From: Labedella gwakjiensis
GTDB lineage: Bacteria; Actinomycetota; Actinomycetes; Actinomycetales; Microbacteriaceae
Reading direction: 5' to 3'
Assembly: GCF_003014675.1 (NCBI RefSeq)
Contig: NZ_PYAU01000001.1
Coordinates: 3,162,001-3,226,000 of the forward strand
DNA: 64,000 nucleotides
The position numbers and the translations under genes were made by a program. Under the pieces are notes generated by a model, which had not been told where the DNA came from, searched no databases, and saw nothing but the letters and a program-made list of their open reading frames with translations. Position 1 is the first letter of the stretch; every line of letters begins with the position of its first letter. Positions 55,522-62,964 of the stretch are shown piece by piece.

Positions 55522-56940
55522 GTGAAGAACAGCACCATTCCATCCCCGGAGATCGCGCCGCCGGATGCCGACAGCGCGACGCGGCCGCGCGTCAGCGTGA
55601 TCGGGACCGGTTATCTCGGCGCCACTCACGCGGCCGCCATGGCCGAGATGGGGTTCGAGGTCGTCGGCGTCGACCAGGATCCTCGCAAGGTCGAAGCGCT
55701 GAGCGCCGGGCGCGTCCCCTTCTTCGAGCCGGGGCTGCCCGAACTCATCGAGAAGCACGTGGCGAGCGGCCGCCTCCGGTTCACGACCGATATCGCCGAG
55801 GCGACGGCTGCGTCCGACGTGCACTTCATCTGCGTGGGAACGCCGCAGCAGGCGACGAGCTTCGCCGCGAATCTGAGCTATGTGGAGGACGCGACGGCGG
55901 CGGTGGCGAGGAATCTTACGCATCGCGGACTCATCGTGGGCAAATCGACGGTCCCGGTCGGGACCGCGGCCCGTCTGCGACTCCTCGTCGCTCGCCACGT
56001 CTCGTCGAGCATCGATGTCGAACTGATCTGGAACCCGGAGTTCCTCCGCGAGGGCAAGGCGGTCGACGATACCCTCTCGCCGGATCGGATCGTCCTGGGA
56101 GGGGCGAGTCGGGAGGCCGAGGAGACGATGCGGACGCTCTACGCTGGCCCGATCGGGGCCGGTGTGCCCGTCATCTCCTGCGATCTCCCCACCGCCGAAC
56201 TCGTGAAGGTGAGCGCCAACGCTTTCCTCGCGACGAAGATCTCCTTCATCAACGCGATCGCCGAGGTGTGCGAGGCGGCGGGGGCGGACGTCTCCGTTCT
56301 CGCCGACGCGCTCGGGCACGACGTCCGGATCGGACGCCAGTTCCTCAACGCCGGCCTCGGGTTCGGGGGCGGGTGCCTGCCGAAGGACATCCGCGCGCTC
56401 ATGCATCGCTCGAAGGAACTCGGAGCGCACCGGGCCGCCGGGCTCATGCAGCAGGTCGACGAGATCAACATGGCCCAGCGGCAGTCCGTCATCGACAAGA
56501 CCGTCGCGGCGGCCGGCGGATCCGTCCTCAACCGACGCATCGGCGTCCTCGGGGTGGCGTTCAAGCCCTTCACGGACGACGTGAGGGACTCCCCGGCGCT
56601 CAACGTCGCCGCGGCCCTGCACCTCCGCGGGGCACAGGTCACCGTGCACGACCCGGAGGCGAATGGCACGGCTCGGTCGAACTTCCCGACCCTGAGCTAC
56701 GCGACAACGGCCCGGGATGCGGCCATCGGCGCTTCGGCACTGCTCGTCCTCACCGAATGGCCGGACTTCGGAGCGGTCTCACCGGATGAACTCGGCGAAC
56801 TCGTCGAGAACCGTGTCGTGATCGACGCACGCAATTGCCTCGACGCGGCGCGGTGGAGCGCGGCCGGCTGGCGCGTCATCGCCCTCGGACGGGAGACGAC
56901 GGTGCCTGCTGAGGCTCACGCGCAATCGGTCCTCGTCTAG
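55522..56940 (+). CDS. UDP-glucose 6-dehydrogenase
   Basis: Oxidises UDP-glucose to UDP-glucuronic acid with two NAD+. It has 472 residues and starts at GTG 55522 with GGAGGA upstream. The NAD fold begins VSVIGTGYLGATHAAAMAEMGFEVVGVD (24-51). The catalytic Cys285 is in GFGGGCLPKDIRAL, with WNPEFLREGKAVDD (170-183) and the C-terminal domain GVLGVAFKPFTDDVRDSP. A GDP-mannose dehydrogenase is less likely. It supplies uronic-acid donors and is the third gene of the operon, 76 bases after the GH26 gene. Confidence 0.93.
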   Translation: MKNSTIPSPEIAPPDADSATRPRVSVIGTGYLGATHAAAMAEMGFEVVGVDQDPRKVEALSAGRVPFFEPGLPELIEKHVASGRLRFTTDIAEATAASDVHFICVGTPQQATSFAANLSYVEDATAAVARNLTHRGLIVGKSTVPVGTAARLRLLVARHVSSSIDVELIWNPEFLREGKAVDDTLSPDRIVLGGASREAEETMRTLYAGPIGAGVPVISCDLPTAELVKVSANAFLATKISFINAIAEVCEAAGADVSVLADALGHDVRIGRQFLNAGLGFGGGCLPKDIRALMHRSKELGAHRAAGLMQQVDEINMAQRQSVIDKTVAAAGGSVLNRRIGVLGVAFKPFTDDVRDSPALNVAAALHLRGAQVTVHDPEANGTARSNFPTLSYATTARDAAIGASALLVLTEWPDFGAVSPDELGELVENRVVIDARNCLDAARWSAAGWRVIALGRETTVPAEAHAQSVLV

Positions 56941-56947
56941 TGCACAG

Positions 56948-56987
56948 CCGAAGGGCCCGCCACCGGAATCGGTGACGGGCCCTTCGG
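56948..56987. terminator. Bidirectional terminator between ugd and glnA1
   Basis: CCGAAGGGCCCGCCACCG (56948-56965) pairs at 17 of 18 positions with CGGTGACGGGCCCTTCGG (56970-56987) around GAAT. It lies between two convergent genes and closes the polysaccharide islet. Confidence 0.88.
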
Positions 56988-57006
56988 CCTGATGGTTCTG
57001 AGCGGA

Positions 57007-58431
57007 TCAGACCCCGTAGTAGAGCTCGAACTCGAAGGGGTGGGGACGCTGCGCGAGGGGCTTGATCTCCTTCTCGCGCTTGTAGTCGATCCACGTCTCG
57101 ATGAGCTCGGGGGAGAAGACCCCACCCGCGAGGAGGAACTCGTGGTCCGCCTCGAGGGCGTCGAGCGCCTCGCCGAGCGACGCCGGCACCTGCGGGATGA
57201 GCTTGGCCTCCTCGGGCGGCAGCTCGTAGAGGTCCTTGTCCACGGGCTCGTGCGGCTCGATGCGGTTCTTGATGCCGTCGAGGCCGGCCATGAGCTGCGC
57301 GGCGAAGGCGAGGTACGGGTTGCCCGACGCGTCCGGCGCACGGAACTCGATGCGCTTGGCCTTCGGGTTCGTTCCCGTGATGGGGATGCGGATCGAGGCC
57401 GAACGGTTGCCCGCCGAGTAGACGAGGTTCACGGGAGCCTCGAAGCCGGGGACGAGGCGGTGGTACGAGTTCACCGTCGGGTTCGTGAAGGCCAGGACGG
57501 CGGGGGCGTGCTTGAGCAGGCCGCCGATGTACCAGCGGGCGACGTCGGAGAGACCGCCGTAGCCGTTCTCGTCGTAGAACAGCGGCGTGCCGTCGTTCCA
57601 CAGCGACTGGTGGGTGTGCATGCCCGAGCCGTTGTCGCCGAAGAGCGGCTTCGGCATGAACGTGGCCGTCTTGCCCCACTGCTCGGCCGTGTTCTTCACG
57701 ATGTACTTGAACTTGAGGATGTCGTCAGCCGCGTGCACCATCGTGTCGAAGCGGTAGTTGATCTCGGCCTGTCCGCCGGTACCGACCTCGTGGTGGGCGC
57801 GCTCGAGGATGAGGCCAGCGTCGATCAGCTTGAGGCTGATGTCGTCGCGCAGGTCGGCCTGCTTGTCGACGGGGCTGACGGGGAAGTATCCGCCCTTGTA
57901 CGGGGTCTTGTTGGCGAGGTTTCCGCCTTCCTCCTCGCGGCCCGTGTTCCACGCTCCCTCTTCGGAGTCGACCGAGTAGAACGCCTGGTTCTGCGTCACC
58001 GAGTAGCGCACGTCGTCGAAGATGTAGAACTCGGCCTCGGGGGCAAAGAACGCCGTGTCGGCGATGCCGGTGGAGGCGAGGTACTTCTCAGCCTTCTTGG
58101 CGACCTGGCGCGGGTCCTTCGTGTAGATCTCGCCGTTGCGCGGGTTGTAGATGTCGAAGACGAGGATGAGGGTGCGCTCGACCCGGAAGGGGTCGATGTA
58201 TGCCGTGGTCACATCCGGGATGAGCTGCATGTCGGACTCGTGGATGTTGGCGAATCCACGGATCGAGGAGCCGTCGAACAGCTGGCCGACGGTGAAGAAC
58301 TCCTCGTCGACCGTGGAGGCCGGGATGTTGAAGTGCTGCTGAACACCGGGGAGATCGGTGAAGCGGATGTCGAGGAACTTGACATCCGTTTCCTTGATGA
58401 ACTTGAGAACTTCGGAAGAATCACTGAACAT
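57007..58431 (-). CDS. glnA: Glutamine synthetase type I (GlnA1)
   Basis: Main ammonia-assimilating glutamine synthetase, 474 residues. The ATG at 58431 ([29 protein letters not shown]) is the family start. The motif FDGSSIRGF, the ATP-site [29 protein letters not shown] and the adenylylation site [10 protein letters not shown] with Tyr402 are all present, so it should be controlled by GlnE. It is controlled at the DNA level by a GlnR box 77 bases upstream. Confidence 0.97.
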   Translation of the reverse strand: MFSDSSEVLKFIKETDVKFLDIRFTDLPGVQQHFNIPASTVDEEFFTVGQLFDGSSIRGFANIHESDMQLIPDVTTAYIDPFRVERTLILVFDIYNPRNGEIYTKDPRQVAKKAEKYLASTGIADTAFFAPEAEFYIFDDVRYSVTQNQAFYSVDSEEGAWNTGREEEGGNLANKTPYKGGYFPVSPVDKQADLRDDISLKLIDAGLILERAHHEVGTGGQAEINYRFDTMVHAADDILKFKYIVKNTAEQWGKTATFMPKPLFGDNGSGMHTHQSLWNDGTPLFYDENGYGGLSDVARWYIGGLLKHAPAVLAFTNPTVNSYHRLVPGFEAPVNLVYSAGNRSASIRIPITGTNPKAKRIEFRAPDASGNPYLAFAAQLMAGLDGIKNRIEPHEPVDKDLYELPPEEAKLIPQVPASLGEALDALEADHEFLLAGGVFSPELIETWIDYKREKEIKPLAQRPHPFEFELYYGV

Positions 58432-58491
58432 GTGACGATCTCTCCATCGTTGATTGCGTCGAGTACGACTGCACGGGCGCAGCCTCGCCCC

Positions 58492-58497
58492 AGCGTA
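58492..58497 (-). promoter_or_regulatory. Probable -10 element of glnA1
   Basis: TACGCT on the minus strand (58497-58492) lies ten bases downstream of the GlnR box and about 60 bases ahead of the glnA1 start. No consensus -35 is needed if GlnR activates. Confidence 0.5.
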
Positions 58498-58507
58498 GGG
58501 AGTGGGG

Positions 58508-58545
58508 GTTTCCCGACCGTGACACCTATGTTTCCGGGATGTTAC
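58508..58545 (-). promoter_or_regulatory. GlnR binding box upstream of glnA1
   Basis: Read on the minus strand from 58545, the order is GTAAC, six bases, GAAAC, six bases, GTCAC, six bases, GAAAC. This is a complete match to the actinobacterial GlnR consensus of two gTnAC-n6-GaAAC half sites. It covers the -35 region of glnA1 and also lies 24 bases ahead of the divergent RDD gene. Family knowledge: GlnR activates glnA when nitrogen is short. Confidence 0.85.
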
Positions 58546-58568
58546 GGACTCGTCGATAGTATCGAATC

Positions 58569-59003
58569 GTGCCCCGTGAACCCCGAGAACCCGCTGATGC
58601 AGCACCGTCCGAGTGGCCGGGGAAAAGATTGGGATTACCGGCGACGGGCCGCCTCAGCGTCGCCCGACTGGGCCGCCGCATCGCAGCGCTCCTCGTCGAT
58701 CAGGCCCCTGCGTACCTCTTGGCGTTCGCGTTCTTCCGCTCTTCCGACGGGATCATCGACGGCCTCGCGCTCACCCTGATCTTCGCGGCGATGCAGATCG
58801 TGTTCATCCCGACGATCGGGGGCAGCCTCGGGCACCGACTCCTGGGCATGCGCGTCGTGGCTGTCGACGGCGGATGGATCGGCCTCTGGCGGCCGATCGT
58901 CCGCACGGTTCTGCTGCTCCTCGTGATACCCGCGGTCATCTGGGACGCGGATCAGCGCGGGCTTCACGACAAGATCGCCGGAACCGTCCTCGTTCGGTAC
59001 TGA
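58569..59003 (+). CDS. RDD-family membrane protein
   Basis: Small membrane protein of 144 residues from GTG 58569. [21 protein letters not shown] opens the RDD domain (the Arg-Asp pair is in RIAALLVD), and [29 protein letters not shown] plus [17 protein letters not shown] are conserved family blocks. Three membrane segments are seen. Function is unknown. It is divergent from glnA1 and shares its GlnR-box region, as does Rv2219A in the M. tuberculosis neighbourhood. Confidence 0.9.
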   Translation: MPREPREPADAAPSEWPGKRLGLPATGRLSVARLGRRIAALLVDQAPAYLLAFAFFRSSDGIIDGLALTLIFAAMQIVFIPTIGGSLGHRLLGMRVVAVDGGWIGLWRPIVRTVLLLLVIPAVIWDADQRGLHDKIAGTVLVRY

Positions 59004-59009
59004 CCGAGG

Positions 59010-59717
59010 TCAGCGTGCGCGCTGCGGGCGCACCTTGAACGGATCGACGCCCTTGGGGATGGGGAGCGAGGTGCCGAGCGAACTGAGGCGATTGGTCACC
59101 GCGAGCACCTCGGGCTTCGTCAGCTGCGGCTTGACGCGGCGCAGTTCACGAGGAACGCGGTGGAGCGGCACGGACGAGTCGTCCGGGCCGACGTAGAGCA
59201 TCGTGACAGGCACGTTCGGCAGCACTCGCGCCACCTTGCGCTTCTCGTCCTCCACCATCCGGCGAGTCCGCGAGAGCGGTCCCTCGCCGACGAGCGCGAT
59301 GCCACCGCGACCGATGGCGCGGTAGACGGCGTCCTGGGTCTTGCCGTTGACGGCTACGGGCATCTCGCTGCCGGCCCATCCGCGGGGGAGTGAGCCTTTG
59401 AAGACCGCTCCGACGGCGCCGGGCTGCCCGGCGATCTGACCGTACGCGGCGCGCTCTGCGCGCCGACCGAGGATGATCATCGTCACGAGGACACCGGCGA
59501 GCAGGCCGGCGACGCTCCAGAGGACGATGCCGACGATGCTGTCCCGCGAGAACAGGACGGCGGCGAGGACGAACACCGCGACGCTTCCCACGAACCCGAG
59601 GATCATCCACCAGACGACCGACGGGTCGTACCGGCGCGTCATGTGGAACACCTGCACCATCTGCTTGATGCGACCGGGTTCCTTCGGCGCCTTCGCTGCG
59701 CGTTCCTTGCGTGCCAT
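59010..59717 (-). CDS. DUF4191 membrane protein (Rv2219 family)
   Basis: Protein of 235 residues. The ATG at 59717 (MARKERAAKAPKEPGRIKQMVQVF) begins the family; an upstream frame is not supported. Two adjacent membrane segments lie at about 35-55 and 60-80 (WWMILGFVGSVAVFVLAAVLF and GIVLWSVAGLLAGVLVTMIIL). The C-terminal half is soluble and basic and ends KPEVLAVTNRLSSLG. The neighbourhood RDD-DUF4191-glnA1-glnE-glnA2 matches Rv2219-Rv2222. Function unknown. Confidence 0.88.
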   Translation of the reverse strand: MARKERAAKAPKEPGRIKQMVQVFHMTRRYDPSVVWWMILGFVGSVAVFVLAAVLFSRDSIVGIVLWSVAGLLAGVLVTMIILGRRAERAAYGQIAGQPGAVGAVFKGSLPRGWAGSEMPVAVNGKTQDAVYRAIGRGGIALVGEGPLSRTRRMVEDEKRKVARVLPNVPVTMLYVGPDDSSVPLHRVPRELRRVKPQLTKPEVLAVTNRLSSLGTSLPIPKGVDPFKVRPQRAR

Positions 59718-59877
59718 GGCAACAAGAATACCCTCCCGATCGCGCGATTCCGCCCCGGGATGCGAGGCCGGTCTTGCGACGTTCCGTCTCGCGCTTCGAG
59801 GAGCTGTGGACAGCCGGAAGCCCACCGATGCTTCGTCCGCGGACCGCCGCCGCTGGCGAGTGGCCCATCCTCTCGGG

Positions 59878-61404
59878 ATGACGAGAGATGCAGCCCTTTC
59901 ACCGACGGATGATGCCGACCTGATGCCGCAGAGGACAGCGGCGTCGCCGGCCTCCGACCCGCTCCTCGCGGGCTATCGACTGCTGCGCCGGGTGCCCGAT
60001 CGGCATGGAGGGCGGGTCTACCATGCGGCAGCTGACGGCGCATCGGGGCTGCGGACGAGTGCCACGATCGTCGTGTTCGACGGCGATCGTGGTAGCGAGC
60101 TCGCGATGCGCCTCGTCGAGCGGCTGGAGCTCCTCGGAGGTGATTCGATACCGAGGGTCCTCGACGTCTGCGTCGATCGTGACGGACACCCGGCCGTCGT
60201 CCTCGACTTCTGCGGGGACCTCCTGTCGTCGATCCTGGCATCCGGGGCACGCTTGTCCGGAGGCGAGGTCGTCACCCTTCTGGCACCGGTGTTCGCTGCC
60301 GTCCTGGCTGTCCATGACCGGGGCTTCGTCCACGGCGGCATCTCGTCGTCGTGCATCGCGATCGGCCGCAACGGTCGGCCCGTGCTTCTGGGCTGTGATC
60401 GCGCGGAGGACCTGCGAGGACCTGGCGACCGACGGGAACGCGAGCGTCGGACCGCCGATGACGCACGGGCGTTCGCCGACCTCGTGGAAGACCTCGGAGC
60501 CGCGGTCGCTGACGTATCGGAGAGTCGTCGCGTCCGGGCCGCCGCAGCCAAGATCCGGGACGGCGCGTCGAGTCCCTTTTCGACGTCGTTCCGATCGGAG
60601 GCGGAGGTCCGCCTCTTCGAGATCGCCGAGCCCGCGCCGCTCATGTTCGTTCGGGAGGCCGAGGGTGCGGACGGTGCGGCGACCGAACAGGTGACGCGAT
60701 CACTCGTGCCGGCGGAGAGACGACGACAGCGGCGTCGCGGAGGCGCTTCTGTGCGGTTCGGCCGCCGACCGAGCGTCGACGGAGTGCGACAGGTCCTCGC
60801 TCACGCCTCGTCACGCATGTCGTCGCTGGTCGGACCTCTGTCAGCCTCCGTCCGTTCCGGGGGCCGACGGAGACGGGTGTTGCTCTCGGCGATCGCAGGA
60901 ATCTGCGCAGCGGCCGTCGTCGTCCTTCTGATCCCGGCGGGAGAGCCCGTAGCCGGTCAGCTCGAACCGGGCGATGTCAGAACGAGTCCTCCCTCTCTCG
61001 CGGGAGCGACCCGGGGATCGTCTCCCGGCGAGGATCCCGATGCATCGCCGCCGGAGGCCACCGCTGACGCGGACGCGGACGGTGGGCATTCGGACGACGC
61101 TATCGCGGGTACGCGAGCGGTTCTCGACGTCGTCGCCCGATGCGCCCGGGACCAGACGGACGTCTGCTGGTCCGCGGCGGTCGAGCCGGGTTCCAGGCTC
61201 TCGGCCGCCGTCTCCCACGGGGGAGCCGCCGAACTTCCGAGCGCGCTCCTCCTGCCTGTGGAGGCCGTGGAGATCGTGCAGGAAGACGACTTCGGGGACG
61301 CTCGTCTGATCGTCATCACGCCAACAGGGGAGACGAAACCGGCCTCCGTCCTGATGATCAGGACGGAGGCCGGTTGGCGACTTCGAGAGGTGTTCGAGAC
61401 CTAG
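59878..61404 (+). CDS. Membrane pseudokinase
   Basis: Protein of 508 residues; the start at ATG 59878 is a best guess with a weak ribosome site. Residues about 30-210 resemble a Ser/Thr kinase fold: LAGYRLLRRVPDRHGGRVYHA for the glycine-rich loop and AVLAVHDRGFVHGGISSSCIAIGRNGRPVLLGCD for the catalytic loop. The ATP lysine is not evident (VVFDGD), the HRD aspartate is replaced (HGGISSS, 152-158) and DFG is GCD. It should therefore be inactive. A membrane segment lies at 334-354 and a Ser/Asp/Ala-rich extracytoplasmic region follows, then a conserved tail with AVEIVQEDDFGDARLIVIT. Role unknown; a scaffold or regulator of the real kinase is inferred. Confidence 0.75.
   Translation: MTRDAALSPTDDADLMPQRTAASPASDPLLAGYRLLRRVPDRHGGRVYHAAADGASGLRTSATIVVFDGDRGSELAMRLVERLELLGGDSIPRVLDVCVDRDGHPAVVLDFCGDLLSSILASGARLSGGEVVTLLAPVFAAVLAVHDRGFVHGGISSSCIAIGRNGRPVLLGCDRAEDLRGPGDRRERERRTADDARAFADLVEDLGAAVADVSESRRVRAAAAKIRDGASSPFSTSFRSEAEVRLFEIAEPAPLMFVREAEGADGAATEQVTRSLVPAERRRQRRRGGASVRFGRRPSVDGVRQVLAHASSRMSSLVGPLSASVRSGGRRRRVLLSAIAGICAAAVVVLLIPAGEPVAGQLEPGDVRTSPPSLAGATRGSSPGEDPDASPPEATADADADGGHSDDAIAGTRAVLDVVARCARDQTDVCWSAAVEPGSRLSAAVSHGGAAELPSALLLPVEAVEIVQEDDFGDARLIVITPTGETKPASVLMIRTEAGWRLREVFET
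61337..61375 (-). terminator. Terminator of sucB inside the pseudokinase coding region
   Basis: AACCGGCCTCCGTCCTGAT (61337-61355) and its perfect reverse complement (61357-61375) flank a single G. On the minus strand it starts 31 bases after the sucB stop and is followed by TTTCGTCTCCCC. The same DNA encodes the last residues of the pseudokinase (KPASVLMIRTEAGW). Confidence 0.8.
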
Positions 61405-61405
61405 C

Positions 61406-62896
61406 TCAGATTCCGAGCGAGCCCTCGAACGCCCCGGCCTCGAGCCGGTTCTTGACGGCGACGAGGAAGCGGGCCGCGTCTGCGCCATCGACGATGCGGT
61501 GGTCGTAGGACAGCGCCAGGTACACCGTCGAACGGATCGCGATCGAGTCGCTGCCGTCCGCCGAGATGACCACGGGCTTCTTCGCGACGATGCCGGTGCC
61601 GAGGATGGCGCTCTGCGGCTGGAACACGAGGGGCGTGTCGAACAGGGCGCCCCGTGAGCCCGTGTTCGTCAGCGTAAACGTTCCACCGGCGAGCTCATCG
61701 GGCTTCAGCTTGTTGTCGCGCGTACGTCCGGCCAGGTCGGCGATCTGGGCTGCGAAGCCCGCGATGTCGAGGTCGGCGGCGTTCTTCACGACCGGGGTGA
61801 GGAGACCGCGCTCCGTGTCGACCGCGATGCTGATGTTCTCGTGGTCCGGGTAGACGATCTGGTCGCCGTCCACCGTCGCGTTGATCACGGGGTAGGTGCG
61901 GAGAGCCTCGGCGGCCGCGAGAGCGAAGAACGGCAGGAACGAGAGCTTGACGCCCGTCTTCTCGAGGAAGCGGTCCTTCACCTTCTGGCGGAACGCAGCC
62001 ACCTTCGTGACGTCGACCTCCACGACCGTGGTGAGCTGGGCGGTTGCCTGCATCGAGGCCACGGCGCGCTCGGCGACGACCTTGCGCAGTCGCGACATCG
62101 GCTGGGTGGTGCCTCGCAGCGGCGAAATCTCCACCGTGGGAGCAGCCGCGGACTCGGCAGGAGCCGACGTGGTCGAGGACTCGGCGGCGGCGAGGACGTC
62201 CTCCTTGCGGATGCGCCCTCCCACACCCGTTCCGGTGACGGACGCGAGGTCGACACCCTTGTCGTTCGCCAGACGGCGGACGAGGGGTGTGACGTAGCCG
62301 GAGCCGGACGAGGCGGAGTCCGACTCGGCCGAGCCGGCTGCGGCCGGGGCTGCAGCAGGCGCCGGAGCGGCGGGTGCGGCAGCCGGAGCGGCAGCGGGGG
62401 CCGCCGCGGGCACAGGCGCCGGAGAGTCCGTCTCGTCGATGCCCTCGGAGACCGATTCCTGGGCGATCTCCTCGGCCTCACTCGCGGGGGCCTCGTCGGA
62501 GGCCGCCGGGGTCTCGGTGTCCTGCTCGCGCGACGTCTGGTCTGGCGTCTCGTCTTCGGGTGCCGGCGTCTCGGCAGGAGCGCTCTCCTCTGCGGGAGCC
62601 TCCTCCGCGGGAGCCGCCTCGGACGGGGCGTCGTCGGCGGAGTCGCCCGCCGATGCGGAACCGTCCCCGATCACGACGAGGTCGGTACCGACCTCGACCG
62701 TCTCGTCCTCCTCCACGAGGATCTTCTCGATGACTCCTGCGACCGGCGACGGGATCTCGGTGTCGACCTTGTCCGTCGATACTTCGAGGAGCGGCTCGTC
62801 CACCTCCACCCTGTCGCCGACGTTCTTGAGCCAGCGGGTGACCGTGCCCTCGGTGACGCTCTCGCCGAGCGCCGGGAGGCTGACGGATTCGCTCAT
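61406..62896 (-). CDS. sucB: 2-oxo acid dehydrogenase E2 (dihydrolipoamide succinyl/acetyltransferase)
   Basis: E2 core of a 2-oxo acid dehydrogenase complex, 496 residues, starting at ATG 62896 with GGAGACAAG upstream. One lipoyl domain (1-77) has the lipoylated Lys43 in STDKVDTEIPS. A long Ala/Pro/Glu linker (78-195) is followed by the E1/E3-binding domain (YVTPLVRRLANDKGVDLASVTGTGVGGRI, about 200-235) and the catalytic domain (265-496) with LALSYDHRIVDGADAARFL. As no aceF lies by aceE, it may serve pyruvate dehydrogenase as well as 2-oxoglutarate dehydrogenase. It is in an operon with lpdA. Confidence 0.93.
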   Translation of the reverse strand: MSESVSLPALGESVTEGTVTRWLKNVGDRVEVDEPLLEVSTDKVDTEIPSPVAGVIEKILVEEDETVEVGTDLVVIGDGSASAGDSADDAPSEAAPAEEAPAEESAPAETPAPEDETPDQTSREQDTETPAASDEAPASEAEEIAQESVSEGIDETDSPAPVPAAAPAAAPAAAPAAPAPAAAPAAAGSAESDSASSGSGYVTPLVRRLANDKGVDLASVTGTGVGGRIRKEDVLAAAESSTTSAPAESAAAPTVEISPLRGTTQPMSRLRKVVAERAVASMQATAQLTTVVEVDVTKVAAFRQKVKDRFLEKTGVKLSFLPFFALAAAEALRTYPVINATVDGDQIVYPDHENISIAVDTERGLLTPVVKNAADLDIAGFAAQIADLAGRTRDNKLKPDELAGGTFTLTNTGSRGALFDTPLVFQPQSAILGTGIVAKKPVVISADGSDSIAIRSTVYLALSYDHRIVDGADAARFLVAVKNRLEAGAFEGSLGI

Positions 62897-62939
62897 GACC
62901 TTGTCTCCTTCAAAACCGTACTTCGTGTGACAACTCTAT

Positions 62940-62957
62940 CGACCGGATCACCGGTCG
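62940..62957 (-). other. Hairpin between lpdA and sucB
   Basis: CGACCGG (62940-62946) pairs with CCGGTCG (62951-62957) around ATCA, just after the lpdA stop. It may stabilise or partially end the lpdA transcript ahead of sucB. Confidence 0.5.
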
Positions 62958-62964
62958 TCGTGAT

